From assembly GCF_014205335.1 (NCBI RefSeq), contig NZ_JACHNH010000001.1, forward strand, positions 2,970,501-3,034,500: DNA of 64,000 bases. The letters are read 5' to 3'. The stretch comes from Amorphoplanes digitatis (lineage in GTDB: Bacteria > Actinomycetota > Actinomycetes > Mycobacteriales > Micromonosporaceae). The notes below the pieces were generated by a model. It was given only the letters and a program-made list of their open reading frames with translations, ran no database searches and was not told where the DNA came from. Shown one piece after another: positions 9,372 through 18,193 of the stretch (position 1 is the stretch's first letter; the number at the start of each line of letters is the position of its first letter). A program made the translations under genes and the position numbers.

Positions 9372-10016
9372 TCAGGAGGACGTGACGACCATGCGCACGG
9401 GCGTCGGGTCGAAGCCGTTGCACGGGTTGTTGATCTGCGGGCAGTTCGACACCAGCACCAGGACGTCCAGCTCGGCGCGCAACGCGACGCGTAGGCCCGG
9501 CGCGGAGATGCCGTCGACGATGCCGAGGCTGCCGTCCGGGTCGACCGGGACGTTCATGTACCAGTTGATGTTGCTGACCAGGTCGCGTTTGCCGAGCCCC
9601 CACTTCGCGCCCTCGGCCAGGAAGTTCTCGACGCAGGCGTGCTGGTGCTTGGTGTGGTGGCCGTACCGGAGTGTGTTGGACTCGCGGCTGCAGGCGCCGC
9701 CGACGGTGTCGTGCCGGCCGACCTCGTCGGCCACCACCGTCATCAGCGGGCGGCCCTCGCTGGAGCGGAGCACGCTGCCGGTGGTGAGGAAGATGCCGCC
9801 CTGCGCGGCCAGGGTGTCCTGGGCCGAGTACCGCTCGGCGGTGTCGTCGGCGCGGTAGATCAGGCAGTCGACGGCCTGGTTGCCGTGCAGGTCGACGATG
9901 GTCAGCACCTGCCCGCGGCGCACGATCGCCGACCACGGCGCGCGCGCCGCGACGGTCTGGTCGAGGACGATCGTGCCCGGCGTCAGCGCGGGCGATTCGG
10001 CGGCGGAGACGGTCAT
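9372..10016 (-). CDS. DUF1989 protein, urea-amidolyase-associated protein 2 (carboxyguanidine deiminase subunit-like)
   Basis: A 214-residue DUF1989 protein of the urea carboxylase-associated 2 type. Visible features are DLHGNQAVDCLIY near residue 43, SRESNTLRYG and HQHACVENF in the middle, and SNCPQINNPC near the C-terminus. Its many conserved Cys and His suggest a metal site. Proteins of this family, once of unknown role, have been reported as subunits of carboxyguanidine deiminase, which turns carboxyguanidine into allophanate plus ammonia. It overlaps the other DUF1989 gene by ATGA and is followed by the carboxylase. The deiminase role is from family knowledge; no activity can be read directly. 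Confidence 0.88.
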   Translation of the reverse strand: MTVSAAESPALTPGTIVLDQTVAARAPWSAIVRRGQVLTIVDLHGNQAVDCLIYRADDTAERYSAQDTLAAQGGIFLTTGSVLRSSEGRPLMTVVADEVGRHDTVGGACSRESNTLRYGHHTKHQHACVENFLAEGAKWGLGKRDLVSNINWYMNVPVDPDGSLGIVDGISAPGLRVALRAELDVLVLVSNCPQINNPCNGFDPTPVRMVVTSS

Positions 10017-10819
10017 GCGATCCCCCGGGCGGTGAGGTAGTCGGCGGTGTTCGCGAAGGCGCGCTCGCCCTCCGGCGAGCGGGACCAGAGCGGGTCGGTG
10101 TGCGCGGTGGGCGATCCGCTCCAGGCCCTGATCTCGACGGGAGAGCAGGTGTACGCCTCCCGCGGGTCGAGCGGGTGCGGGACGTTTGCCAGCAGCACCG
10201 TGACCGGCATCTCGGCACGCAGTTCGACAGTGGCTCCCGGTCCGGCCGGGCCGAGCCGGGTGAACGTGCCGTCGTCGCCGACCCGGACCCCCTGGAAGAA
10301 GGAGATGCTCGGCGGCAGATCGCGGCGGGTTAGCCCGTGTTTGGCGGCGGCGAGGGTGAACAGTTCCCGGCCGGCCGGCGACGGGCCGTGCGCGCTGCCG
10401 TCGCCGTACCTCTCGGTGTTGCCGGCCCGGGTGGTCGTGCCGCAGAAGGTGTCCGAGCGGTCCCGCGCCCCGGCGGTGACCGAGGCGAGGACCCGGCCCT
10501 GGTCGGAGAGGAGCAGGTGGCCCTCGCCGACGTAGGCCTGCCACAGCACCTTCACGGTGTCGGCGACGTTGAGCCGTTCCCACGGTTCGTCGGCGTTGAA
10601 CAGCAGCACCGAGACGCAGGCGTCGCCGTGCAGGTCGGTCAGGCGCAGCGTGGTTCCGCGGGCGAGCCGCCTGCTCGCGTAGCCGCCGCCGGGAATGGTC
10701 TCGGCCCAGGTGAGGTTCTCGCCGAGCCGGGTGGCGGGCACGATCGGCATGCAGTCGACGACGGTTCCGCCCTGTGCGCGGGCGTGTTCGCGGGCTCCCG
10801 CGGTGGTCGCGGTGCTCAC
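10013..10819 (-). CDS. DUF1989 protein, urea-amidolyase-associated protein 1 (carboxyguanidine deiminase subunit-like)
   Basis: A 268-residue DUF1989 protein of the urea carboxylase-associated 1 type, paralogous to the next gene. Shared features are LTDLHGDACVSVLLFNADEPWERLN near residue 63, TFCGTTTRAGNTERYG near 125 and SISFFQGV. It is longer than its partner at the N-terminus and has fewer Cys in its C-terminal half. With the partner it probably forms the two-subunit carboxyguanidine deiminase that feeds allophanate hydrolase. Overlaps of 4 nt on both sides (10816-10819 and 10013-10016) indicate coupled translation from the permease onward. Confidence 0.87.
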   Translation of the reverse strand: MSTATTAGAREHARAQGGTVVDCMPIVPATRLGENLTWAETIPGGGYASRRLARGTTLRLTDLHGDACVSVLLFNADEPWERLNVADTVKVLWQAYVGEGHLLLSDQGRVLASVTAGARDRSDTFCGTTTRAGNTERYGDGSAHGPSPAGRELFTLAAAKHGLTRRDLPPSISFFQGVRVGDDGTFTRLGPAGPGATVELRAEMPVTVLLANVPHPLDPREAYTCSPVEIRAWSGSPTAHTDPLWSRSPEGERAFANTADYLTARGIA

Positions 10820-12402
10820 GCGGTCTCTCCCTCGAGAGCGGCGGGGACGACGGCCGGGAACGACAGCCGCGGGTTCAGGGCGTGTGCGCGGCTGCGGTAG
10901 CGCAGGTAGGCGAGGCCGCCAAGGAGCAGGGCGCCGCCGACGAACAGCAGCGAGAAGTAGTGCAGGTACCAGTGGGTGCCGGCCGGGTCGTAGACCTCCT
11001 GCCGCGGCCAGCCGAGATTGAGGATCATGCCGATGCCGTAGACGACGGCCACCACGTTGACGACGATCCCGAACCGGCCGAGCGCGAACAGCCGGCCGCC
11101 GCGTTCGGTACCCGTCGCCTCCTCGCCGTTCGGCCAGCCCTTGCGGCGGCGGAGCAGCAGCGGGATCGTGACCAGGGCGTAGGCGATGTAGAGCATCACG
11201 ATGCAGACGCTGGTGACGGCGGTGAACAGGGCCGCCTGGCCGATGTTGACGAGCAGTACCGCGATCGCGCCGACCCCGACGACGATCGCCGGCACCGTCG
11301 GAGTTCCGGTGCGCGCCGGCACCCTGCTCAGGGCGGCGGAGAACGGCAGGACGCCGTCGCGGGCCATCGAGAAGATCATGCGGCTGCCAGCGGTCTGGAT
11401 GGCGAGCGTGCAGACCGCGACGGCGATGGCGACGTCGATCAGCAGGATCCGGCCGCCGGTCTCGCCGAGGCGGCCGGTCAGCACGTAGGGCAGGCCTTCG
11501 GTGGCGAGCCGGCCGTCGGTCAGGCTCGGCGCGGCCATCAGGGCGGCCAGCAGCATCAGGCCGCCGCCGATGCCGGCGGCGGCGAGCGCGCGCAGGATCG
11601 TCCGCGGTGCGGTGTGCCGCGGGTCGCGGGTCTCCTCGCTGAGCTCGCCGGCGCTGTCGAAGCCGACGACCACGTACGCGGCCATCAGCGCCGAGACCAG
11701 GAACGGGCCGACGTACGCGAGGCCGCTGCCGGCGTCACCGGTGTCGAAGACGACGCCGGGCCCGCGCTCGGCGTTGACCAGCAGCAGCACCACCACCGCG
11801 ACCACGCCGATGATCTCCAGGGTGACGCCGGTGCTGTTCACCACGGCCATGAGGCGGACGCCGAGGATGTTCACCAGGGTGGTCAGCGCGATCAGGATGG
11901 AGCCGAGGATGACGGCGTTGGTGGCGCCGCTCGTCGACGTGAGTGCCGGGTCGCCGCCGACGAGCTGGAACCCGGACCAGATCGAGGGGAGCACCACCTG
12001 CAACGCGATCGCGGCGGCCGCGACCGTCACGATCTGGGCAATGATCATGACCCAGCCGGCGAACCAGCCGACCGTTGCGTTGGCCAGCCGCCGCGACCAC
12101 TGGTAGATGCAGCCGGACAGCGGGTAGCGGGCGGCCAGCTCGGCGAAGTTGAGCGCCACCATGAACTGGCCGGCGAAGACCAGCGGCCAGGTCCAGAAGA
12201 AGGCCGGGCCGCCGAACGAGAATCCGAAGGCGAAGAGCTGGAAGACGGTGGTGAGGATCGAGACGAAGGAGAACCCTGCGGCGAACGACGCGTAGCTGCC
12301 GAGACCGCGGCGCAGCTCCGGCTTGTACCCGAAACCGCGCAGGTCGGCGGCGTCGGTCTTGTCGCTCGGGGGTGGTGCCGACAGTACGGGGGTAGTTGAC
12401 AT
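10816..12402 (-). CDS. APC-family amino acid/GABA-type permease (operon transporter)
   Basis: A 528-residue integral membrane protein with about 12 hydrophobic helices. The N-terminal segment LRGFGYKPELRRGLGSYASF and the first-helix FAAGFSFVSI motif match amino acid/polyamine/organocation permeases of the GABA permease group. It heads the carboxylase operon, so it probably imports the operon substrate (urea, guanidine or a related small cation); that is inferred only from position. The ATG at 12402 lies 23 nt after the 16-bp palindrome at 12426-12441, the likely control site for the whole operon. The stop overlaps the next start by 4 nt. Confidence 0.9.
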   Translation of the reverse strand: MSTTPVLSAPPPSDKTDAADLRGFGYKPELRRGLGSYASFAAGFSFVSILTTVFQLFAFGFSFGGPAFFWTWPLVFAGQFMVALNFAELAARYPLSGCIYQWSRRLANATVGWFAGWVMIIAQIVTVAAAAIALQVVLPSIWSGFQLVGGDPALTSTSGATNAVILGSILIALTTLVNILGVRLMAVVNSTGVTLEIIGVVAVVVLLLVNAERGPGVVFDTGDAGSGLAYVGPFLVSALMAAYVVVGFDSAGELSEETRDPRHTAPRTILRALAAAGIGGGLMLLAALMAAPSLTDGRLATEGLPYVLTGRLGETGGRILLIDVAIAVAVCTLAIQTAGSRMIFSMARDGVLPFSAALSRVPARTGTPTVPAIVVGVGAIAVLLVNIGQAALFTAVTSVCIVMLYIAYALVTIPLLLRRRKGWPNGEEATGTERGGRLFALGRFGIVVNVVAVVYGIGMILNLGWPRQEVYDPAGTHWYLHYFSLLFVGGALLLGGLAYLRYRSRAHALNPRLSFPAVVPAALEGETA

Positions 12403-12425
12403 GACCGCCTCCTCGGGCCGGAATA

Positions 12426-12441
12426 CCTGTCAAGTGACAGG
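12426..12441. promoter_or_regulatory. perfect inverted repeat, candidate TetR operator
   Basis: CCTGTCA-AG-TGACAGG: two perfect 7-bp arms around 2 bp. It lies in the 159-bp divergent gap between the permease (start 12402) and the TetR gene (start 12562). The site is close enough to the permease start to overlap its promoter or leader. It is a typical size and position for an autoregulated TetR operator. Confidence 0.6.
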
Positions 12442-12561
12442 CTGGGGGAGGCGTCCATCGACGAGGGTTTCTGCGCCGTTAATCTTGGGTTTCCGGGTGT
12501 GTCGCCGGCGTTACCACGCCGCCCGGCCGGTGCTGACCGCACCACATGCGACGATGCAGGC

Positions 12562-13200
12562 GTGAGCCCCTCGCCCTCGACACCGACCGCCGGTCGGCCC
12601 CGCTCCGGCGCCCGGCGCCTCCCGGACGCCACCGCCCGCGAGGAGATCCTCGACGCCGCCGCCGAACTCTTCGTCCGGCGCGGCTATGCCGCCACCTCCA
12701 CCCGGCTCATCGCCGAGACCGTCGGCATCCGCCAGGCGTCGCTCTACTACCACTTCGCCAACAAGGAACAGATCCTCGCCGAACTGCTCGAGGCCACCGT
12801 CCGCCCGACCCTCACCCACGCCGAGGAGCTCGCCGGCCAGGACCCGGACCCCGCGGCCGCCCTGCACGACCTGGTGAAGTACGACGTCGGCGTCCTGCTC
12901 GGCGCCCGCTGGAACGTCGGCATCCTCTACGCCCTGCCCGAGGTCGCCACCGAACCCTTCACCCGGTTCCGCCGCGAACGCGAACGGCTGCGCCTGACCT
13001 ACCGCACCCTCGCGGCCGCGGCCGCCGCCGCAGACATCGACGACACCGACATCATCGGCGACCTGGTCTTCGGCCTTGTGGAAAGCGTCATCGAGATGCG
13101 CCGCGAGCTGCCCGACCTCGCCCCGCCCGAGAAACTGCAACGCGCGGTCACCGCCGCCGCCCTGCGCCTCGTCGGAGCAGCCACGAACCGGCCCGGCTAG
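12562..13200 (+). CDS. TetR-family regulator of the guanidine/urea operon
   Basis: A 212-residue TetR protein. The N-terminal helix-turn-helix is clear: REEILDAAAELFVRRGYAATST, then IAETVGIRQASLYYHFANKEQILAELL at about residues 45-75. The remainder is a helical ligand-binding domain. The GTG at 12562 is chosen because reading further upstream adds residues with no TetR similarity. It is divergent from the carboxylase operon with a perfect palindrome between them, so it most likely represses that operon and itself. Its stop overlaps the convergent SsuD-like gene by 4 nt. The ligand is unknown; allophanate or the substrate are natural guesses. Confidence 0.88.
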   Translation: MSPSPSTPTAGRPRSGARRLPDATAREEILDAAAELFVRRGYAATSTRLIAETVGIRQASLYYHFANKEQILAELLEATVRPTLTHAEELAGQDPDPAAALHDLVKYDVGVLLGARWNVGILYALPEVATEPFTRFRRERERLRLTYRTLAAAAAAADIDDTDIIGDLVFGLVESVIEMRRELPDLAPPEKLQRAVTAAALRLVGAATNRPG

Positions 13201-14273
13201 CCCGCCGGCACCGGTTCGTGCAGGCGGCCGATCAGGGCGTCGCCGACCCGGGCGGTCTCCTGCTTGTAGGGGGTGTCGGAGAGCACGAAGTGGCTGATGC
13301 CCAGGTCGGCGTAGCGGCGCAGGGCCGCGGCGACGTCGTCGGCCGACCCGACCAGCCACGTCGTGCCGGCCCCGCCTCCGCCGTAGCGGCCCGGCGCCGT
13401 GTACAGGCAGGTGTCCAGCACGTCGCCGCGGTCGGCCAGGTCGAGCAGGCGCTGCTGGCCGACCGCGGGCCCGCGCTGCCGGTGCGGCCACCGGCCGGCG
13501 CCGGCCGCCGAGCGTGCGGCCTGGTCGGCGACCTTCGCCTCGGCGTCACGCCACGCCTCCTCGGTGGTGTCGCGGATCAGCGTGGTGATGCGCAGCCCGA
13601 ATTCCAGCGGCGGCAGGTCGCGATCAAGCTCACCGGCGAGACCGCGGAGCCGGTCGATCCGCTCGGCGATGCCGTCGAGCGGCTCACCCCAGAACAACTG
13701 CACGTCGGCCTCGGTCGCGGCGACCCTCTCGGCGGCCGCTGACGCGCCGCCGAAATAGAGGCGAGGACCTTGACGGTACGGCCGGGGCGCGACCGTCGAG
13801 TCGGTGACGCTGAAGTGCTCACCGGCGTACGTCACGTTCTCCTCGGTCCACAGCCTCCGTGCGATGCGCATGAACTCCTTGGTCCGCGCGTACCGCTGGC
13901 TCTGATCGCCCTCGACGTCGCCGTAGGCGGCGAGATTGTCCTGTCCGCTGACGATGTTGATCAGCAGGCGGCCGCCGCTGAGGTGGTCGAGCGTCGCCGC
14001 GGCGCTGGCGAAGTGCGCCGGGGTCCAGTACCCGGGCCGGATCGCGGCCAGCGGCCGGAACGTCGTGGTCCGCGCCGCGATCGCGGTGGCGACGGTGAAC
14101 GTGTCCGGCCGGCCCCAGCCGGTGCCGATCAGCGCCCCCGACCAGCCGTGTTCCTCGGCGGTCCGCGCCAGGTCGACGCTGTGGTCGAGGGTGCCGTACC
14201 CGCTGACGGTGTCGTCGCCGCGGTGGCCGGGTTCGACGGTGTTCGGGATGTACCACAGAAAGGTCTGGGTCAT
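13197..14273 (-). CDS. SsuD-like FMNH2-dependent alkanesulfonate monooxygenase
   Basis: A 358-residue luciferase-like monooxygenase. The start [20 protein letters not shown] near residue 48, and [13 protein letters not shown] near 100 are hallmarks of the SsuD subgroup. SsuD uses reduced FMN and oxygen to cut the C-S bond of alkanesulfonates, releasing sulfite. Length is slightly below the usual 380. It is the last gene of the operon that begins with the flavin reductase, and its ATG overlaps the stop of the aldo/keto reductase by 4 nt. Other luciferase-fold roles, such as sulfone oxidation, are possible. Confidence 0.88.
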   Translation of the reverse strand: MTQTFLWYIPNTVEPGHRGDDTVSGYGTLDHSVDLARTAEEHGWSGALIGTGWGRPDTFTVATAIAARTTTFRPLAAIRPGYWTPAHFASAAATLDHLSGGRLLINIVSGQDNLAAYGDVEGDQSQRYARTKEFMRIARRLWTEENVTYAGEHFSVTDSTVAPRPYRQGPRLYFGGASAAAERVAATEADVQLFWGEPLDGIAERIDRLRGLAGELDRDLPPLEFGLRITTLIRDTTEEAWRDAEAKVADQAARSAAGAGRWPHRQRGPAVGQQRLLDLADRGDVLDTCLYTAPGRYGGGGAGTTWLVGSADDVAAALRRYADLGISHFVLSDTPYKQETARVGDALIGRLHEPVPAG

Positions 14274-15307
14274 GCCGCGCTCCTACGGCGTCGGGCCGGG
14301 TCGGTGAGCGCCGGCGGGTGGTAGCCCTGGTCGCGGGCGGAGAGGGTGACGCCGGGCGGCACGATCTTGTCGATCTCGTCGAGGATGTCCCGGCCGAGGC
14401 GGACCTGGGCGGCGCCGAGCTGGCCTTCGAGCTGTTCGAGGGTGCGCGGGCCGATGATCGGGGCGGTGACCGCGGGGTGTTCGAGGACGAACCCGAGCGC
14501 CAGGTGGATCAGAGACAGGCCGGACTGCTCGGCGAGCTCGGCGAGGGCCTCGACAGCGGCGAGCTTGGCCGCGTTCTCGGGTGCGTCGATCTCGAAGCGG
14601 CCCGGCTGCCGGCCCGCGCGGCTGCTCGGGGGCTGGGTGCCGCCGGCCCGGTACCTCCCGGTCAGCCAGCCCCCGGCGAGGGGGCTCCAGGGGATCACGG
14701 CGAGGCCGTACTTCTGGGCGATCGGCAGGACCTCGCGCTCGACGCCGCGGGCCAGGATCGAGTACGGCGGCTGCTCGGCGACGACCCGTTCGCGGCCGCG
14801 CCGCTCGGCGATCCACTGGCCCTCGACGATGGCCGACGGCGCGAAGGTGGACGTGCCGAGGTAGCGGATCTTGCCCTGGTGGACGAGGTCGGACAGGGCG
14901 CCGAGGGTGTCGTCGAAGTCGGTGTCGTCCTCGGGCCGGTGCACCTGGTAGAGGTCGAGGTGGTCGGTCTGCAGGCGGCGCAGGCTGTGCTCGACCGCGC
15001 GGATGATCCAGCGGCGGGAGTTGCCGAACTGGTTCGGGTCCTTACCGATCTGGCCGTGGAACTTGGTGGCGAGGAAGACGCCGTCGCGGCGGCCGAGCAG
15101 GGCCTTGCCGACGATCGTCTCGGACTCGCCCTGGCTGTAGACGTCGGCGGTGTCGATGAGGTTGATGCCGGCGTCGAGGGCGTGGTGGATGATCCGGACG
15201 CTGTCGTCGTGGTCGGGGTTGCCCCGGGAGCCGAACATCATGGTGCCCAGCGCGAGGGCGCTGACCTTGACGCCGGTACGGCCGAACGGGCGCAGGGGAA
15301 CGGTCAT
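14270..15307 (-). CDS. aldo/keto reductase
   Basis: A 345-residue NADPH-dependent TIM-barrel reductase. The family pattern is visible: [12 protein letters not shown], then [16 protein letters not shown] near residue 50 (catalytic Asp and Tyr), ATKFHG near 82 (Lys), DLYQVHRPE near 118 (His), and C-terminal [13 protein letters not shown] for the cofactor. It sits between two flavin monooxygenases in a coupled operon with 4-nt overlaps at both ends. A fitting role is to reduce the aldehyde left after desulfonation; this is inference from position. The reading frame continues far upstream, but ATG 15307 is the start that fits the neighbours. Confidence 0.9.
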   Translation of the reverse strand: MTVPLRPFGRTGVKVSALALGTMMFGSRGNPDHDDSVRIIHHALDAGINLIDTADVYSQGESETIVGKALLGRRDGVFLATKFHGQIGKDPNQFGNSRRWIIRAVEHSLRRLQTDHLDLYQVHRPEDDTDFDDTLGALSDLVHQGKIRYLGTSTFAPSAIVEGQWIAERRGRERVVAEQPPYSILARGVEREVLPIAQKYGLAVIPWSPLAGGWLTGRYRAGGTQPPSSRAGRQPGRFEIDAPENAAKLAAVEALAELAEQSGLSLIHLALGFVLEHPAVTAPIIGPRTLEQLEGQLGAAQVRLGRDILDEIDKIVPPGVTLSARDQGYHPPALTDPARRRRSAA

Positions 15308-16641
15308 CGCGGGATCAGCTCCAGACGGTTGGCGGGACGGGGGAGGCCGTAGTGGTCGCGGAGGGTCACGCCCTCGTACTCGGTGCGGAACCGGCCCCGC
15401 TCCTGCAGGATCGGCACCACGTGATCGACGAAGGCGACCAGGCCGGACGGCAGCACCGCGGGCATGATGTTGAAGCCGTCCGCGGCCCCGCTGTCGAACC
15501 ATTCCTCGATGGTGTCGGCGACCTGGACCGGGGTGCCGGCGAAGGTGCGGTGCCCACGGCCTCCACCCAGGCGGCCGATGAGCTGCCGCACCGTGAGGTT
15601 CTCCCGGCGGGCCAGGTCGACGATCAGGGTGAAGCGGCTCTTCGCGCCCTCGATCTCGTCCTCGGTCGGCAGGTTGTCCGGCAGCGGCTCGTCCAGCGCC
15701 AGGTCGGCCGGGTCCAGGTTGAAGCGTTCGGCGAGCTGCCTGCGGGCGTACTCGGGGCTGATCAGCCGTTCGAGTTCGGCGTCGAGTTCGCGGGCCTGCG
15801 CCTCGGTGTCGCCGATGACCGGCACGATCCCGGGCAGGATCTTGATGCCGTCCGGGTCGCGGCCGGCCGCGGCGGTGCGCTGCTTGAGGTCGCGGTAGAA
15901 GGCCTGCGCCTCGCCGAGGGTCTGCTGGGCGGTGAAGACCGCCTCGGCCCACTTGGCGGCGAAGTCCTTGCCGTCCTCCGACGAGCCGGCCTGCACCAGC
16001 AGTGGCCAGCCCTGCGGCGACCGCGGCACGTTGAGCGGCCCGTCCACCCGGAAGAACCGGCCCCGATAGTTGATCGCCCGCACCTTGGCGGCGTCGGAGT
16101 GGACGCCGCCCTCCTTGTCGGCGATGACGGCGTCGTCGGCCCAGCTGTCCCACAGCCTCGTGGCGACCTCCAGGAACTCGTCGGCACGCTCGTAGCGCTC
16201 CCGGTGCGGCGGCACGTCTTCGAGGCCGAAGTTGCGGGCCGCGTCGGCACCGGCGGTGGTGACGATGTTCCACCCGGCCCGGCCGTCCGATATGTGGTCG
16301 AGAGAGGAGAACCGGCGCGCCAGGTTGTAGGGGTCGTTGTAGGAGGTGGAGGCGGTGGCGACCAGCCCGATGTGCTCGGTGACGCAGGCCAGCGCGGTCA
16401 GCAGTACGGTGGGCTCCAGCTTGCCGGTCGGCCGGCGGCCGGGGTCGCCCTGCTGCACCGGGCTGTCGGCCAGGAACAGCGAGTCCAGCCGGCCGCGTTC
16501 GGCGATGCGGGCCAGCTCCTGGTAGTGCTTGACGCTCCAGGCGGCGTACGGGTCGCTCTCCGGCAGCCGCCACGACGCCTCGTGGTGCCCGACGCCCATC
16601 AGGAACGCGTTGAGGTGCAGCCGGTTCGGGTTGCGGGTCAC
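15304..16641 (-). CDS. NtaA/SnaA/DszA-family FMN-dependent monooxygenase
   Basis: A 445-residue luciferase-fold monooxygenase of the nitrilotriacetate/dibenzothiophene-sulfone group. Visible marks are [15 protein letters not shown] at residues 10-25, FLADSPVQ near 55, [22 protein letters not shown] near 105, and [11 protein letters not shown] near 210. These enzymes use FMNH2 from a partner reductase; the likely partner is the flavin reductase at the head of this operon. Within a sulfonate operon it probably oxidises a second organosulfur substrate. Overlaps of 4 nt link it to the ATPase gene upstream and the reductase downstream. Confidence 0.9.
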   Translation of the reverse strand: MTRNPNRLHLNAFLMGVGHHEASWRLPESDPYAAWSVKHYQELARIAERGRLDSLFLADSPVQQGDPGRRPTGKLEPTVLLTALACVTEHIGLVATASTSYNDPYNLARRFSSLDHISDGRAGWNIVTTAGADAARNFGLEDVPPHRERYERADEFLEVATRLWDSWADDAVIADKEGGVHSDAAKVRAINYRGRFFRVDGPLNVPRSPQGWPLLVQAGSSEDGKDFAAKWAEAVFTAQQTLGEAQAFYRDLKQRTAAAGRDPDGIKILPGIVPVIGDTEAQARELDAELERLISPEYARRQLAERFNLDPADLALDEPLPDNLPTEDEIEGAKSRFTLIVDLARRENLTVRQLIGRLGGGRGHRTFAGTPVQVADTIEEWFDSGAADGFNIMPAVLPSGLVAFVDHVVPILQERGRFRTEYEGVTLRDHYGLPRPANRLELIPR

Positions 16642-17378
16642 CGTCGGGCCTCCTCGTCAACGCCCAGCTTGTCCAGCAGCAGCGTGCGCAGCTTGGCGAA
16701 CTCGGCGTCGGAGCGGGACCGGCGGGCGAGCTCGACACGGACGTCGATGGCCACCACGCCGGCGTCGAGCAGGATCACCCGGTCGGCGAGCACGATGGCC
16801 TCGTCGACGTCGTGGGTGACAAGCAGCACGGCCGGCCGGTGTGCCTCGCACAGCTTGCGCAGCAGGGCGTGCATGCGGATGCGGGTCAGGGCGTCCAGGG
16901 CGCCGAACGGTTCGTCGGCGAGCAGCAGCTGCGGTTCGCGGACCAGCGAGCGCGCGAGCGCGGCCCGCTGTTGCTCACCCCCGGACAACTGGTACGGCCA
17001 CGCGCGTTCCCGCCCGGCGAGTCCGACCTCCTCGAGCGCCTGCCGGCCACGGTCGGCGGAGTCCGAGCCGCGCAGCCCGAAGGTCACGTTGTCCAGGACC
17101 CGCTTCCAGGGCAGCAGCCGGGAGTCCTGGAAGACCACCGACACCTGCTCCGGTACGGTGATCCGCCCGTGCCCGGCGACGTCGCGGTCCAGGCCCGCGA
17201 GGGCCCGCAGCAGGGTGCTCTTGCCGGTGCCGGAGCGGCCGATCAGGGCGACGAACTCGCCGGCGGCGATGTCCAGGTCGAGTCCGTTGAGGACCCCGCC
17301 GTCCGCGTTGAAGCTGCGGTGCAGGTCGCGGACGCGGACCGCGAGTTCGGTGGTCAGCCGTCCAGCGTCTGTCGCCAT
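16638..17378 (-). CDS. ssuB: ABC transporter ATP-binding protein, SsuB-like
   Basis: A 246-residue ABC ATPase. Walker [10 protein letters not shown] at about residue 47, Q-loop [11 protein letters not shown] near 82, signature [13 protein letters not shown] near 131, Walker [13 protein letters not shown] near 152 and switch VTHD are all intact. The SRLLPWKRV stretch after the Q-loop is typical of nitrate/sulfonate/taurine importers. It powers uptake with the permease and binding protein encoded just upstream; its start lies 25 nt inside the permease gene. SsuB is the best label given the SsuD-like enzyme in the operon. Confidence 0.92.
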   Translation of the reverse strand: MATDAGRLTTELAVRVRDLHRSFNADGGVLNGLDLDIAAGEFVALIGRSGTGKSTLLRALAGLDRDVAGHGRITVPEQVSVVFQDSRLLPWKRVLDNVTFGLRGSDSADRGRQALEEVGLAGRERAWPYQLSGGEQQRAALARSLVREPQLLLADEPFGALDALTRIRMHALLRKLCEAHRPAVLLVTHDVDEAIVLADRVILLDAGVVAIDVRVELARRSRSDAEFAKLRTLLLDKLGVDEEARR

Positions 17379-18193
17379 GCCAGCGCCTTCCTTCCGGTGA
17401 GGCGCACCGCGCTGTCCGCGCAGTAGCCGAAGATCCCGTAGATGACCAGGCCGACGACGATCACGTCGGTCTGCCCGTACTGCTCGGCCAGGGTGATCAT
17501 GTGGCCGACGCCGGCGACCGCGTTGTACTGCTCGACGACCACGAGGCCGAGCAGCGCAGCGGTGACGGCGAACCGCATGCCGAGCAGGAACCCGGGCAGC
17601 GCGCCGGGCAGCACCACGTGCCGGACGAACTCGCCGTGGTTGATGCCGATGGTCTCGGCCAGCTCGGCGTACCTGCCGTCGATCGAGCGCAGCCCGTTGT
17701 GGGTGTGTATGTAGATCGGCACCAGGCTGATCAGCGCGATCGTGATGATCTTCATCTCCTCGCCGATGCCGAACCAGGCGATGAACAGCGGGATCAGCGC
17801 GAGCGTCGGTATCGACCGCTTGATCTGGATCGGCCCGTCGACCAGCGACTCACCGATCCGGGACAGGCCGGAGACGACCGCGAGCACCGCGCCGGCGACC
17901 ACGCCGAGGGCCAGGCCGATCGCCACGCGTTGCAGCGAGGAGAGGATGTTGCCGAGCAGGTCGTGGTTGACCCACTGGTCCTCGAAGGCGACCGCCACGT
18001 CCCACGGCGCGGACAGGACCGCCGGCTTGATGACGCCGGTCGCCGACCCGGCCGACCACAGTGCCAGCGCGAGGACCGGGCCGATCCAGAAGGCGAAGCG
18101 GAGGCGGTGGCCGGGGCCGAGCCGGCGGCGTACGACCCGGGCGTCGACCCGGTCGCGGACCTTGACCTCGGGGGTGTGCAGGATGGCGGTCAT
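17354..18193 (-). CDS. ssuC: ABC transporter permease, SsuC-like
   Basis: A 279-residue inner-membrane permease with about six hydrophobic segments after a charged N-terminus of about 30 residues. The EAA loop is visible as ELAETIGINHGEFVRHVVLPGALPGFLLGMR at about residues 185-215; it contacts the ATPase. The order SsuA-SsuC-SsuB with overlaps of 4 and 25 nt makes this one importer. The substrate class (sulfonates) follows from the family and the neighbouring monooxygenases. Confidence 0.92.
   Translation of the reverse strand: MTAILHTPEVKVRDRVDARVVRRRLGPGHRLRFAFWIGPVLALALWSAGSATGVIKPAVLSAPWDVAVAFEDQWVNHDLLGNILSSLQRVAIGLALGVVAGAVLAVVSGLSRIGESLVDGPIQIKRSIPTLALIPLFIAWFGIGEEMKIITIALISLVPIYIHTHNGLRSIDGRYAELAETIGINHGEFVRHVVLPGALPGFLLGMRFAVTAALLGLVVVEQYNAVAGVGHMITLAEQYGQTDVIVVGLVIYGIFGYCADSAVRLTGRKALAWRQTLDG

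Noticed and set aside
10774..12399. 541-residue plus-strand frame opposite the APC permease
   Set aside because: His/Asp/Gln-rich antisense of membrane helices; no start context.
12403..12561. Guanidine (ykkC-type) riboswitch before the permease
   Set aside because: Reading the leader on the minus strand shows no conserved ykkC core; a TetR operator is present instead.
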